A stretch of 64,000 bases of DNA from the NCBI GenBank assembly GCA_958439195.1, contig OY288172.1:1-64000 (forward strand), given 5' to 3'. A program made the position numbers and the translations under genes. Position 1 is the first letter of the stretch. Each line of letters begins with the position of its first letter. Source of the DNA: an uncultured Paracoccaceae bacterium. Lineage in GTDB: Bacteria > Pseudomonadota > Alphaproteobacteria > Rhodobacterales > Rhodobacteraceae. Below the pieces are notes generated by a model. That model was not told where the DNA came from. It did no database searches and saw only the letters and a list, made by a program, of their open reading frames with translations. Below are positions 42,730-51,113 of the stretch, in pieces.

Positions 42730-43941
42730 ATGTCTGACCGCCGCGAAAAACTTGCCCTGACATTCATCCTGCTGACGATCACCATTGATGCCATCGGCAT
42801 CGGGTTGATCTTTCCGGTCATGCCTGACCTGATCGAAAGCGTGACGGGTGGTTCGCTGTCGCAGGCGGCGCTTTGGGGCGGCCTTCTGTCCACTTCATAC
42901 GCCGTGATGCAATTCCTGTTCGGTCCGATCATCGGCTCATTGTCCGACAGGTTTGGCAGACGGCCAATTCTGTTGATTTCGCTTTTTGTCATGGCGCTGG
43001 ATTACCTGGTGATGGCCATTGCACCAACAATCTGGCTGCTGCTGGCCGCACGCGTGGTCGCTGGTATCACGGCGGCCACCTATTCCACCGCCACCGCCTA
43101 TATCGCCGACATCACCCCGCCGGAAAACCGCGGCGCGCGTTTTGGCCTGATCGGGGCCTGCTTTGGCGTGGGCTTTGTTGCAGGGCCGATGATCGGCGGC
43201 CTTCTGGCATCCATTGACCTGCACGCCCCCTTTTACGCCGCCGCCGCGCTGGCGCTGGCCAATATGGTGTTTGGCTGGTTTGTCCTGCCCGAAACCGTAA
43301 CCGATGCCACCCGCCGGCCCTTTTCGCTGGCGCGCGCCAATCCCTTGGGCGCGCTGCGGGCCGTATCCCGCCTGCCCGGGGTGCGCCGCGTGCTGATCTG
43401 TTTCCTGATCCTTGGCATTGCGATGAACGTCTACCCCGCCATCTGGGCTTATTACGGCCAGGCCCGATTTGGCTGGGACACCACAATGGTGGGCCTGTCG
43501 CTCGCCCTCTATGGCGTCAGCTTTGCCGTGGGGCAGGCTCTGTTGGTCGGCCCACTGATCCGCCGCTTTGGGGAACATCGCGCGGCGCATTACGGCATGT
43601 GGGTGGACATCGTCACCCTTGCCGGGCTTGGCCTTGTCACCTCGGGCCTGCATGCGCTGATCATCACGCCGATTACGGCGCTGGGTGGTGTCGTCACCCC
43701 GGCGCTTCAGGCGTTGGCCAGCCGTGCCGCCCCCGCCGATGCGCAGGGCGAATTGCAGGGCGTCCTTGCCTCGCTCAACGCCGTCGCAATGATCACCTCG
43801 CCCTTGCTGATGACGGCCATCTTTTCGGCCTTCACCAGCCCCACAGCCCCGGTCTTTTCCCCCGGCGCGCCTTTCCTTTTGGCGGCAGCCATGATGATCG
43901 TGTGCCTCGCGCTGCATGTCACCGGCAGGACCAAAGCCTGA
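42730..43941 (+). CDS. MFS drug efflux transporter, TetA-like
   Basis: 403 residues with 12 hydrophobic segments. The motif A between helices 2 and 3 reads GSLSDRFGRRPILL, and the N-terminus IDAIGIGLIFPVMPDLI is typical of the TetA (class A/B/C) drug:H+ antiporter group. Whether it exports tetracycline is untested: housekeeping multidrug members share this pattern, and no TetR gene adjoins it. Confidence 0.85.
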   Translation: MSDRREKLALTFILLTITIDAIGIGLIFPVMPDLIESVTGGSLSQAALWGGLLSTSYAVMQFLFGPIIGSLSDRFGRRPILLISLFVMALDYLVMAIAPTIWLLLAARVVAGITAATYSTATAYIADITPPENRGARFGLIGACFGVGFVAGPMIGGLLASIDLHAPFYAAAALALANMVFGWFVLPETVTDATRRPFSLARANPLGALRAVSRLPGVRRVLICFLILGIAMNVYPAIWAYYGQARFGWDTTMVGLSLALYGVSFAVGQALLVGPLIRRFGEHRAAHYGMWVDIVTLAGLGLVTSGLHALIITPITALGGVVTPALQALASRAAPADAQGELQGVLASLNAVAMITSPLLMTAIFSAFTSPTAPVFSPGAPFLLAAAMMIVCLALHVTGRTKA

Positions 43942-43989
43942 AAGCGTCACCCAAAGGTCGCAAATCCCCGCGCCCCTCTGACGCCCCGG

Positions 43990-44011
43990 CTTCATCTTGG
44001 CCCAAATACTC
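43990..44011 (+). repeat. dispersed TTCATCTTGG motif, copy 8
   Basis: cttcatcttggcccaaatac, followed within 10 bp by GGGGGTCCGGGGG and the hairpin at 44021-44041. Confidence 0.9.
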
Positions 44012-44020
44012 TGCGGGGGT

Positions 44021-44041
44021 CCGGGGGTGCAAAACCCCCGG
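44021..44041. terminator. GC hairpin before the enolase-superfamily gene
   Basis: CCGGGGGT-gcaaa-ACCCCCGG, perfect 8-bp stem, 80 bp after the MFS gene and 32 bp before the next start. No T-tract, so it may attenuate rather than stop transcription. Confidence 0.55.
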
Positions 44042-44072
44042 TCCGACCGCTCCACAAGGCGGGAGGCCGACA

Positions 44073-45320
44073 ATGAAGCTCAAGGATCTCGAAATCTTCG
44101 TCGTGGCGCCGCCCTTCCCCGGTTGGGGCGGGCGTTACTGGATCTTTCCGAAACTCACCACCGATACAGGTATCGTGGGTTATGGCGAATGCTATGCATC
44201 GACCGTCGGCCCCAAGGCGATGCAGGCGGTGATTGAGGATGTGTTTGAGCGGCACATGCTGGGCGAAAATCCCGAAAACATCGAACTTATGTTCCGCCGC
44301 GCCTATTCGGCTGGCTTCACCCAGCGGCCCGATCCCACAGTGATGGGCGCGTTCTCCGGGCTGGAAATTGCCTGCTGGGATATTCTGGGCAAGGCGCGGG
44401 GCCGCCCCGTCCACGCCCTTTTGGGCGGCAAGATGAATGATCGCATTCGCAGCTATACCTATCTCTACCCTGAACCCGGAAAGGAAAGCGCGGAATTCTG
44501 GGTCGATCCCGACGCCGCGGCAGCAGCCGCGCTGCGTTTTGTGAACATGGGCTTTACGGCGGTGAAATTCGATCCCGCAGGCCCCTATACCATCCGCGGC
44601 GGCCACGAACCCGCCATGTCCGACATCACCCGCTCTGTCGCCTTCTGCAAGGCAATCCGCGAAGCGGTGGGGGACCGGGCAGACCTTTTGTTCGGCACGC
44701 ATGGCCAATTCACCACGCCGGGGGCTATCCGCATGGGCCGCGAGCTGGAACCCTATAACCCGCTTTGGTACGAAGAGCCGATCCCGCCGGACAACCTGTT
44801 GGAATTCGCCGAGGTTGCGAAATCCGTGCGCGTGCCTTTGGCCACCGGCGAACGCCTGACCACCAAGGCAGAATTCGGCGCGCTGCTGCGGATGGGTGGG
44901 GTCAAGATCCTGCAACCCGCGCTGGGCCGGGTCGGCGGGATATGGGAGGCGAAGAAAATCGCCGCCATGGCCGAGGTGTTCAACGCGGAAATGGCCCCCC
45001 ACCTTTACGCGGGCCCCGTCGAATGGGCGGCGAACGTGCATTTCGCCGCCTCCATCCCCAACCTGCTGATCGCCGAGACGATTGAAACCGGCGGCGCTTT
45101 CCACCTGAAGCTGATCAAGAATTCAATCACTTGGGAAGATGGCTATATCATCCCGTCAGACGCACCGGGGCTGGGTATCGACTTTGACGAAGATGTTGCC
45201 CGCGCCCACCCCTTTACCGGCACCGGCCTGCACTTGCAGATGCAAGAGACCCCCTGCGATTATCGCCACGGCAACCGGTTTGAAGGCGGCGCCCCCAGCA
45301 CCCTGCCGCACAAGACCTGA
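44073..45320 (+). CDS. enolase-superfamily (mandelate racemase/muconate lactonizing) enzyme
   Basis: 415 residues. N-terminal capping domain (MKLKDLEIFVVAPPFPGWGGRY), then a TIM barrel with AVKFDPAGPY, LFGTHGQFTT, WYEEPIPPDN, ATGERLTTKAEF and APHLYAGP. Metal-ligand glutamates and the barrel histidine are visible, but the usual first ligand Asp is replaced by the GTHGQ stretch. This N-terminus and barrel are, from memory, like 3,6-anhydro-galactonate cycloisomerases; a sugar-acid dehydratase is the alternative. GGGAGG precedes the start. Confidence 0.8.
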   Translation: MKLKDLEIFVVAPPFPGWGGRYWIFPKLTTDTGIVGYGECYASTVGPKAMQAVIEDVFERHMLGENPENIELMFRRAYSAGFTQRPDPTVMGAFSGLEIACWDILGKARGRPVHALLGGKMNDRIRSYTYLYPEPGKESAEFWVDPDAAAAAALRFVNMGFTAVKFDPAGPYTIRGGHEPAMSDITRSVAFCKAIREAVGDRADLLFGTHGQFTTPGAIRMGRELEPYNPLWYEEPIPPDNLLEFAEVAKSVRVPLATGERLTTKAEFGALLRMGGVKILQPALGRVGGIWEAKKIAAMAEVFNAEMAPHLYAGPVEWAANVHFAASIPNLLIAETIETGGAFHLKLIKNSITWEDGYIIPSDAPGLGIDFDEDVARAHPFTGTGLHLQMQETPCDYRHGNRFEGGAPSTLPHKT

Positions 45321-45362
45321 CCAGGGCGGGGGCCGCGGCAAACCACCCTGCCCCCGCAGCGG

Positions 45363-45950
45363 TCAAAACCGTTTGGTGAACAGGATCCATTCCTGCGCGT
45401 CCACCGCCCAGTCGCCCTTGACGACGGGGCGGCGGGCCACCGCGGTGAAGCCCTTCGCCGCGTAAAGCCGAACTGCGTCATGGTGCGTGTCGGCGGCGAT
45501 CAGGCTGATGGTGTCACGCCCCAGGTCGCGCGCGACCGTTTCGGCATGGGCGAGCAGCGCGCTGCCGCAACCCTGCCCGCGAAACCCGTCATAGGTCGCC
45601 AAAACGTTCAAATACCATGATCCCGGTGCCAGCGCCTCCAGTTCCATCAGCGGGACAAGGACGGCCGGGGTGTCCGGGTCGATGGGTGCAGGGTCATCCT
45701 CTGCCGGATAGCCAAGCAGACAGGCCGCGACCTGGCCTTCCACCTCGGTCATCCAGGCGTTGCGCCAGGTAAAGCTGCCATGATCCCGCGCCGCGCGTTC
45801 AAGGCCAAAGGCCCAGGGGTCGCCCTCTGGCCCCACCGACTGCTTCCAGAAATGCAGTGGCAGATCATCTGCCGCCATGTTGATGAACCGTACCAGATGT
45901 TCGGCATCCGCAACCGTTGCGCCCCGGATCAGCATATCGCTCTTCCCCAT
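45363..45950 (-). CDS. GNAT-family N-acetyltransferase
   Basis: 195 residues. GNAT acetyl-CoA loop in LNVLATYDGFRGQGCGSALLAHAE (R/Q-G-x-G-x-G/A) and DAVRLYAAKGFTAVAR near the end. ATG at 45950 chosen with CAGG upstream; 45935 is possible. Convergent with the enolase-superfamily gene. Substrate unknown. Confidence 0.82.
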   Translation of the reverse strand: MGKSDMLIRGATVADAEHLVRFINMAADDLPLHFWKQSVGPEGDPWAFGLERAARDHGSFTWRNAWMTEVEGQVAACLLGYPAEDDPAPIDPDTPAVLVPLMELEALAPGSWYLNVLATYDGFRGQGCGSALLAHAETVARDLGRDTISLIAADTHHDAVRLYAAKGFTAVARRPVVKGDWAVDAQEWILFTKRF

Positions 45951-46078
45951 CAAAGACCTGCCCGAACCCCTGAACGATCCGCCCGGATCAGGCAACCCCC
46001 GGCACGCGGCTTTCCAGCTTGCCAGCCCGCGGATCGGCCCCTACCACTTGGGCCAGCACGACAGTTGGAGCGACAGAC

Positions 46079-46432
46079 ATGACCGAAACCGTTTTCCGCT
46101 TTCCCGCCCCTGGCCCTGATCCGATGGTCACTGATCTTGAAGGCTGGACCAAGATCGACGGCAATCCCACGATGAAAACCTGGGTGCAGCACACGTCGAT
46201 CGACGGCAGCGTCATCAGCGGCACTTGGGAAGCAACGGTCGGCACATGGCATGCATCCTACAAGTTCTATGAATTCGTCCACCTGATCGAAGGCCAGATC
46301 ACGATCACCCCGGATGGCGGCATCCCCGTCACCCTGCACCCCGGCGATGCCTTCGTGGTGGAACCCACCTTCAAAGGCACGTGGAACATCGAAAAGCCCG
46401 TCCGCAAGCATTTCTGCATCAAGCTGAAATAG
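46079..46432 (+). CDS. cupin-domain protein (DUF861 type)
   Basis: 117 residues, single cupin barrel: GTWEATVGTWHASYKFYEFVHLIEGQITIT and GDAFVVEPTFKGTWNIEKPVRKHF. DUF861 proteins include ureidoglycolate or (S)-ureidoglycine enzymes, but this short form has no assigned reaction. The longer upstream frame is rejected since the ATG has TTGGAG before it. Followed closely by tRNA-Arg. Confidence 0.85.
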   Translation: MTETVFRFPAPGPDPMVTDLEGWTKIDGNPTMKTWVQHTSIDGSVISGTWEATVGTWHASYKFYEFVHLIEGQITITPDGGIPVTLHPGDAFVVEPTFKGTWNIEKPVRKHFCIKLK

Positions 46433-46451
46433 CCGCGCGAAAGCAAACTGG

Positions 46452-46525
46452 CGATCCCGGGAGGACTCGAACCCCCGACCCGCCGCTTAGAAGGCGGCTG
46501 CTCTATCCAGCTGAGCTACGGGACC
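46452..46525 (-). tRNA. tRNA-Arg, anticodon TCT
   Basis: Cloverleaf on the minus strand: acceptor GGTCCCG pairs with CGGGATC (one G-T), D-loop AGCTGGATAGAGCA, anticodon stem-loop with CTTCTAA (anticodon TCT) and TpsiC arm GGGTTCGAGTCCT. 74 nt with G73; CCA is not encoded. Reads AGA (and AGG by wobble) arginine codons. Confidence 0.96.
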
Positions 46526-46566
46526 GTTGCCCCCTTTTGGCCGACACGGCCGTTGCAGGCAAGATG

Positions 46567-47028
46567 TCACAGCGCCTTGGTCATGAACACGCTGTTCGGA
46601 TCGTCAGTATAGCCTTCGAACGGCGGGCATTCGACAAACCCCGCCTTGGCGTAAAGCGCCCGCGCCGCGATGAAGGTCGGTTGAACCCCGGTCTCAAGGC
46701 TCAGACGGCGATAGCCCATGACCCGCGCTTCGGCGACCAGATGGTCCAGCATCCGGCGCGACAGGCCACGGCCCCGCACCTCGGCCAGCACATGCATCGA
46801 CTTAATTTCGGCATGGCCATCGTCGATCCGCTTGAAGGCCCCCATCCCCACCGGCATCCCGACATCCCGCATCACGAAGAACCTTACGGCGGGAATGGCC
46901 AGTTCCGACGCATCCATCATATGGATGGATTCGGGCGGTGTGTCGGCATGCATGTCGGCGGTGTGCCGTTCAAACAAAAGCCGCAGGTCGGAACCGACCG
47001 GGCTTTCTTCGGTGATTGTCACATCCAT
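46567..47028 (-). CDS. GNAT-family N-acetyltransferase
   Basis: 153 residues: IKSMHVLAEVRGRGLSRRMLDHLVAEARVMGY (acetyl-CoA site R-G-x-G-L) and ALYAKAGFVECPPF. Start MDVTITEESP; an ATG at 47088 would overlap the upstream gene. It begins 13 bp after the NDUFS4-like gene stop, so the two may be co-transcribed. Confidence 0.85.
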   Translation of the reverse strand: MDVTITEESPVGSDLRLLFERHTADMHADTPPESIHMMDASELAIPAVRFFVMRDVGMPVGMGAFKRIDDGHAEIKSMHVLAEVRGRGLSRRMLDHLVAEARVMGYRRLSLETGVQPTFIAARALYAKAGFVECPPFEGYTDDPNSVFMTKAL

Positions 47029-47041
47029 CACGGGCTGCCGG

Positions 47042-47353
47042 TCAATGCGTCCAGGCACCGCGACGGTCTGTCGCAAAGTTTTCACCATAGCCGCGCGCCC
47101 GGATGACGGGTTTCCGCGCCTTGGGTTCCACCACGTCAAAGGCGATACCCTTCGCGTTGGCATAGGCCTCTGCCGCATCGCGGGTGTCAAAGCGCAGCTT
47201 GACCTGTGCCTGCGTGTCGCCAGACGAAGTCCAGCCCATCAAAGGATCCACCTCGCGGGCCGCGGCAGGCGCAAATTCCAAAACCCACCCCTTAGCCTTG
47301 GCCGTGCCGGATTGCATGGCGGTTCGGGCGGGCTGATAGATGCGGGCGCGCAT
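47042..47353 (-). CDS. NDUFS4-like ETC complex I accessory subunit
   Basis: 103 residues of the ETC_C1_NDUFA4/NDUFS4 family: MRARIYQPARTAMQSGTAK, GWTSSGDTQAQVKLRFDTRDAAEAYA, and a C-terminal RGYGENFATDRRGAWTH. This accessory subunit of NADH dehydrogenase is found in mitochondria and alphaproteobacteria such as Paracoccus, so it is a good lineage marker. Genes for the core complex are elsewhere. Confidence 0.92.
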   Translation of the reverse strand: MRARIYQPARTAMQSGTAKAKGWVLEFAPAAAREVDPLMGWTSSGDTQAQVKLRFDTRDAAEAYANAKGIAFDVVEPKARKPVIRARGYGENFATDRRGAWTH

Positions 47354-47698
47354 GGAAAACCTCCTGTTCGTGCAGGGACGTTTTGGCGAAATTGCGGGCA
47401 AGACGCAAGCGGCAGGTTTCCCAGCTTTTCGTTGTCAAATTGCCGACCGGCCACGGGGAGTGTGGGTGGGGTGTGTGGTGCGACCGGTCGGCAACCTTGC
47501 TGCTTGCAGGACGACCATCCCGCACAAATGCGCATATTGCAACCCAAAGCTGCGCGTTTTCGGACAAAACACCCTAAAATTATTCCCATCTCATTCACGC
47601 TTGCGAAACAATTCCCGCCGCTGTCGCCACCACGCCTTGCAGGGGAACAAAAACAGATCAAATCTGTTGGACCGGCCCGAATCCCCGGAGGGAGTGAC
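47354..47698. other. divergent promoter region of the NDUFS4-like gene and uvrB
   Basis: 345 bp without a convincing gene. It contains the 11-bp inverted repeat at 47440-47494 and lower-GC stretches near 47570-47600. A clear SOS (GTTC-N7-GTTC) box is not found. Confidence 0.7.
47440..47494. repeat. 11-bp inverted repeat with 33-nt spacer
   Basis: TTGCCGACCGG (47440-47450) and CCGGTCGGCAA (47484-47494) around a G/T-rich spacer. Could be a long hairpin in the uvrB leader or a two-part operator. Confidence 0.6.
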
Positions 47699-49876
47699 AT
47701 GCCCCACAACAACGCCAACGCCTTGACAGACCGCCCAGATGTTCTGACCCGGCCAAAGCTGGAAGGCGGGCGTCGTTTTGTCATGCAGACCCCGTTTCAG
47801 GCGGCGGGCGATCAGCCAACGGCCATTGCCGAATTGGCGGCGGGGGTTTTGGCAGGCGAACGCGATCAGGTGCTTTTGGGGGCCACCGGCACGGGCAAGA
47901 CCTTTACCATGGCCAAGGTGATCGAAGAAACCCAGCGCCCGGCCATCATCCTGGCCCCGAATAAGACGCTTGCCGCGCAATTATATGGGGAATTCAAGGG
48001 GTTCTTCCCCGACAATGCTGTGGAATATTTCGTTTCCTACTACGATTACTACCAGCCCGAGGCCTATGTGCCGCGGTCGGATACCTATATTGAAAAGGAA
48101 TCCCAGATCAACGAACAGATCGACCGGATGCGCCATTCGGCGACCCGTGCGCTTCTGGAACGGGATGATGTGATCATCGTGGCCTCGGTCTCTTGCATCT
48201 ATGGCATCGGGTCGGTGGAAACCTATTCCGCGATGACCCAAGACCTGATCACCGGACAGATGTATGATCAGCGAAAGGTCATGGCCGAACTTGTAGCCCA
48301 GCAATACCGCCGCAATGATCAGGCTTTTGCCCGTGGTTCGTTTCGCGTGCGTGGCGACAGCCTTGAGGTGTGGCCAGCCCACCTTGAAGACCGCGCCTGG
48401 CGGTTTTCATTCTTTGGCGAAGAGCTTGAAGCCATTGTCGAATTCGACCCACTGACCGGCGTCAAGACGGACACGTTCAAACAGATCCGCATCTACGCCA
48501 ATAGCCACTATGTCACGCCCCGCCCGACCATTCAGCAGGCCATCAAGGGGATCAAGTCGGAACTGACGCTGCGGTTGGATCAGTTGGTCAAGGAAGGCAA
48601 GCTGCTTGAAGCACAGCGCCTTGAACAGCGCACGCAGTTCGACCTGGAAATGCTGGAAGCAACCGGCGTCTGCAACGGGATCGAGAATTATTCCCGCTAC
48701 CTTACGGGGCGCGCGCCGGGTGAGCCGCCGCCCACCCTGTTTGAATTCATCCCAGACAATGCCATTGTTTTCGCAGATGAATCCCATGTTTCCGTGCCGC
48801 AGATCGGCGGCATGTATCGCGGCGACTATCGGCGCAAATTCACATTGGCCGAACACGGGTTCCGACTGCCGTCGTGCATGGACAACCGGCCGCTGAAGTT
48901 CGAGGAATGGGATGCGATGCGCCCGCAATCGGTTTTCGTCAGCGCCACCCCATCGAAATGGGAGCTGGAACAGACGGGCGGCGTGTTCACCGAACAGGTG
49001 ATCCGCCCCACCGGCCTGATCGACCCGCAGGTGGAAATCCGCCCCGTCGAAATGCAGGTCGATGACCTGCTGGCCGAGATTCGCATCGTGGCGCAGCGTG
49101 GATTGCGGGTTCTGGTCACCACCCTGACCAAGCGCATGGCCGAAGACCTGACCGAGTATTTCCACGAACAAGGCATCCGCATCCGTTATATGCACAGCGA
49201 CATCGATACGATTGAACGCATTGAAATACTTCGGGATTTGCGGCTTGGTGCGTTTGATGTTCTGGTCGGTATCAACCTGTTGCGCGAAGGGTTGGACATC
49301 CCGGAATGCGGGCTTGTGGCCATTCTGGATGCCGACAAGGAAGGGTTCCTGCGGTCGGAAACCTCGCTGATCCAGACCATCGGGCGCGCCGCGCGCAACT
49401 CGGAAGGGCGGGTGATCATGTATGCCGATCGCATCACCGGCAGCATGGAACGCGCGATGGCCGAAACCAACCGCCGCCGGGAAAAGCAGGTGGCCTATAA
49501 CACCCTGCACGGCATCACACCCACCACGGTGAGGAAGAACGTCGAAGATGTGCTGGCGGGCCTTTGGCAGGGCGATACCGATATGGCCCGCGTCACGGCA
49601 CGGGTGGACAAGCCGATGGTCGGATCGAACCTTGCGGCGCATCTGGATGCGCTGCGCCTGCAAATGCGCAAGGCGGCCGAGAACCTTGAGTTTGAGGAAG
49701 CGGCACGGTGGCGGGATGAGGTGAAGCGGCTGGAGGCCGTCGAACTTGCCATCGCGGACGATCCCCTTGCCCGCCAATCAGCGGTGGAAGAGGCGGCGGA
49801 GGCTGCCGTCAAATCGTCGGGGCGGTCCACCGCCGGGCGTGCCGGACAGCGCGGAGGGAACAAGCGGCGGCGTTAG
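47699..49876 (+). CDS. uvrB: excinuclease ABC subunit B
   Basis: 725-residue DNA-repair helicase that verifies damage with UvrA and recruits UvrC. Walker A LLGATGTGKTFT, beta-hairpin YYDYYQPEAYVPRSDTYIEK, helicase motifs FADESHVSVPQIGGM and IQTIGRAARNSEGRVIMYAD, and a C-terminal UVR domain (LRLQMRKAAENLEFEEAARWRDEVKRLE). A 30-residue polar N-terminal extension precedes the usual start. GGAGGGAG lies before the ATG. Its stop overlaps that of the convergent NYN gene by 4 bp. Confidence 0.98.
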   Translation: MPHNNANALTDRPDVLTRPKLEGGRRFVMQTPFQAAGDQPTAIAELAAGVLAGERDQVLLGATGTGKTFTMAKVIEETQRPAIILAPNKTLAAQLYGEFKGFFPDNAVEYFVSYYDYYQPEAYVPRSDTYIEKESQINEQIDRMRHSATRALLERDDVIIVASVSCIYGIGSVETYSAMTQDLITGQMYDQRKVMAELVAQQYRRNDQAFARGSFRVRGDSLEVWPAHLEDRAWRFSFFGEELEAIVEFDPLTGVKTDTFKQIRIYANSHYVTPRPTIQQAIKGIKSELTLRLDQLVKEGKLLEAQRLEQRTQFDLEMLEATGVCNGIENYSRYLTGRAPGEPPPTLFEFIPDNAIVFADESHVSVPQIGGMYRGDYRRKFTLAEHGFRLPSCMDNRPLKFEEWDAMRPQSVFVSATPSKWELEQTGGVFTEQVIRPTGLIDPQVEIRPVEMQVDDLLAEIRIVAQRGLRVLVTTLTKRMAEDLTEYFHEQGIRIRYMHSDIDTIERIEILRDLRLGAFDVLVGINLLREGLDIPECGLVAILDADKEGFLRSETSLIQTIGRAARNSEGRVIMYADRITGSMERAMAETNRRREKQVAYNTLHGITPTTVRKNVEDVLAGLWQGDTDMARVTARVDKPMVGSNLAAHLDALRLQMRKAAENLEFEEAARWRDEVKRLEAVELAIADDPLARQSAVEEAAEAAVKSSGRSTAGRAGQRGGNKRRR

Positions 49877-50466
49877 GTGGACGGATGCTTTGGCCAGTCG
49901 ATCTGTGCCGCCCCGCCAGTGACGCGACCACGCAGCAGGACGCCCGGTTCGGCAACGCTGGGGTAGCTCGTCGCCCAGTCGCGGTAGCGGTCATTGGTGA
50001 CCACGCCGGTCTGCAAGGCCACCGCATCGCGCAGGATCAACGGGTCGGCGGGCGTTCCCTTTGGGGCCACCCGCACCTGTTCCCGCGCCAGGCCCAGCGC
50101 CCGCGACAGCGCCGTTTCGTTCATGTAACGCCCGGCCAATTCATACCCCGCATTGGCATCGAACCATAAAAGGGGTGTCAGACCAACGCGTTGCACCTCG
50201 CCCAGCACGGCGGACACGGTGGCGAGCGATGGGCGCCCGTCTTCCCAGTGCATCACGTTGGACCCGTCAATCACCACCCAGACACGCGCACGCTGTGCCG
50301 CCCGCACCCGCCGCGCGACCAGCGCCGCCCGCAGCAACCAGAGGAGCGACACGAATGCCGCGACTGTCGCCGCAAGGAAGCCGAGGCCGGATTGACCACC
50401 GGGGGGCGGCAGAAAAGCCGCCATAGCGGCAAAGCTGGTCAGGCAGAGAAGGATGGGGATCAGCAT
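49873..50466 (-). CDS. membrane-tethered Zc3h12a-like NYN ribonuclease domain protein
   Basis: 197 residues. Two N-terminal hydrophobic segments (about residues 2-20 and 30-50), then a PIN-like NYN domain: VWVVIDGSNVMHWEDGRP (first Asp), LLWFDANAGYELAGRY, and QTGVVTNDRYRDW (second acidic cluster). These are the hallmarks of the Zc3h12a/Regnase-type NYN endoribonuclease. The ATG is favoured over GTG one codon upstream. Possibly an inner-membrane RNA-processing enzyme. A CtrA-type box lies 79 bp upstream. Confidence 0.78.
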   Translation of the reverse strand: MLIPILLCLTSFAAMAAFLPPPGGQSGLGFLAATVAAFVSLLWLLRAALVARRVRAAQRARVWVVIDGSNVMHWEDGRPSLATVSAVLGEVQRVGLTPLLWFDANAGYELAGRYMNETALSRALGLAREQVRVAPKGTPADPLILRDAVALQTGVVTNDRYRDWATSYPSVAEPGVLLRGRVTGGAAQIDWPKHPST

Positions 50467-50921
50467 CACAAGTCACGGATCGAAAAGCAGAAACCCACTG
50501 GCAGCCAATCGCGGCGGCATCATGGCGCGGATAGGTTCCCTGCGTGCGTTAATAAAATCTTAACGCAGGTCAGGCACCCGGCTTTGGTCAAATTGAGGCA
50601 CCAGACGACCAACCCATGTTCCGGCCAAATGTTTCGGTGGTTGAGGCGAGGGATCACATTGGCAATTTCGCCAAAGGTTGCGGCCTGCGTGCGATGAGCC
50701 GATCAATGCATCGCAGAAAATCGTGATGCGGGAAAATGGGATTCTTGCGCCGGTTCTGCACCAAAGGTTGGTTCCAATTCAGTATCGCTGGCCACATCGC
50801 CGCCCCTTTCGCATCGCGCAAGCCAGGATAATCGCATGGATGGGTTAAGACAGTGTTCACGCCCCTTTGCCAAACCCTGCGCGCTGCCCCATATGGGGGG
50901 CAATCCGGCAGCGAGGCGCGC
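50467..50921. other. 455-bp intergenic region
   Basis: Between the divergent NYN and small membrane protein genes. No gene supported. It holds the CtrA-type box at 50545-50567; otherwise nothing stands out. Confidence 0.7.
50545..50567. promoter_or_regulatory. candidate CtrA binding site
   Basis: TGCGTTAA-taaaatc-TTAACGCA: perfect 8-bp inverted repeat whose core is TTAA-N7-TTAA, the full CtrA consensus of alphaproteobacteria. It lies 79 bp upstream of the NYN gene start and 355 bp before the plus-strand gene. Confidence 0.7.
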
Positions 50922-51113
50922 ATGAAACCCTTTCTTGACCCTGACCATCCGATGTTCCGCCGCGCCTGGGTGCGGTGGGCAACAACGCTTGCGCCGCTTG
51001 GCTGGGCGGCGTTCGAACTGTTTCTGGGCAACCCGATGTGGGCGATTTTGTTTGGTGCGGCAGGGGCTTATGCAGGCTGGAAGCTGATCATCCAAGGCCC
51101 GGCTCAGCCCTGA
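50922..51113 (+). CDS. small two-helix membrane protein
   Basis: 63 residues from MKPFLDPDHPMF, two hydrophobic stretches (TTLAPLGWAAFELFLG; MWAILFGAAGAYAGWKLII). A polar, arginine-containing N-terminus. The start at 50922 is preferred to an in-frame ATG 23 codons earlier. Similar small proteins are found in Rhodobacterales but I know no function. Its end is close to the convergent ParA gene. Confidence 0.68.
   Translation: MKPFLDPDHPMFRRAWVRWATTLAPLGWAAFELFLGNPMWAILFGAAGAYAGWKLIIQGPAQP

Noticed and set aside
47650..47680. SOS (LexA) box before uvrB, GAAC-N7-GATC
   Set aside because: Only one half fits the alphaproteobacterial GTTC-N7-GTTC consensus; not reported as a site.
48407..49777. 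456-codon minus-strand frame inside uvrB
   Set aside because: Antisense shadow of a conserved gene.
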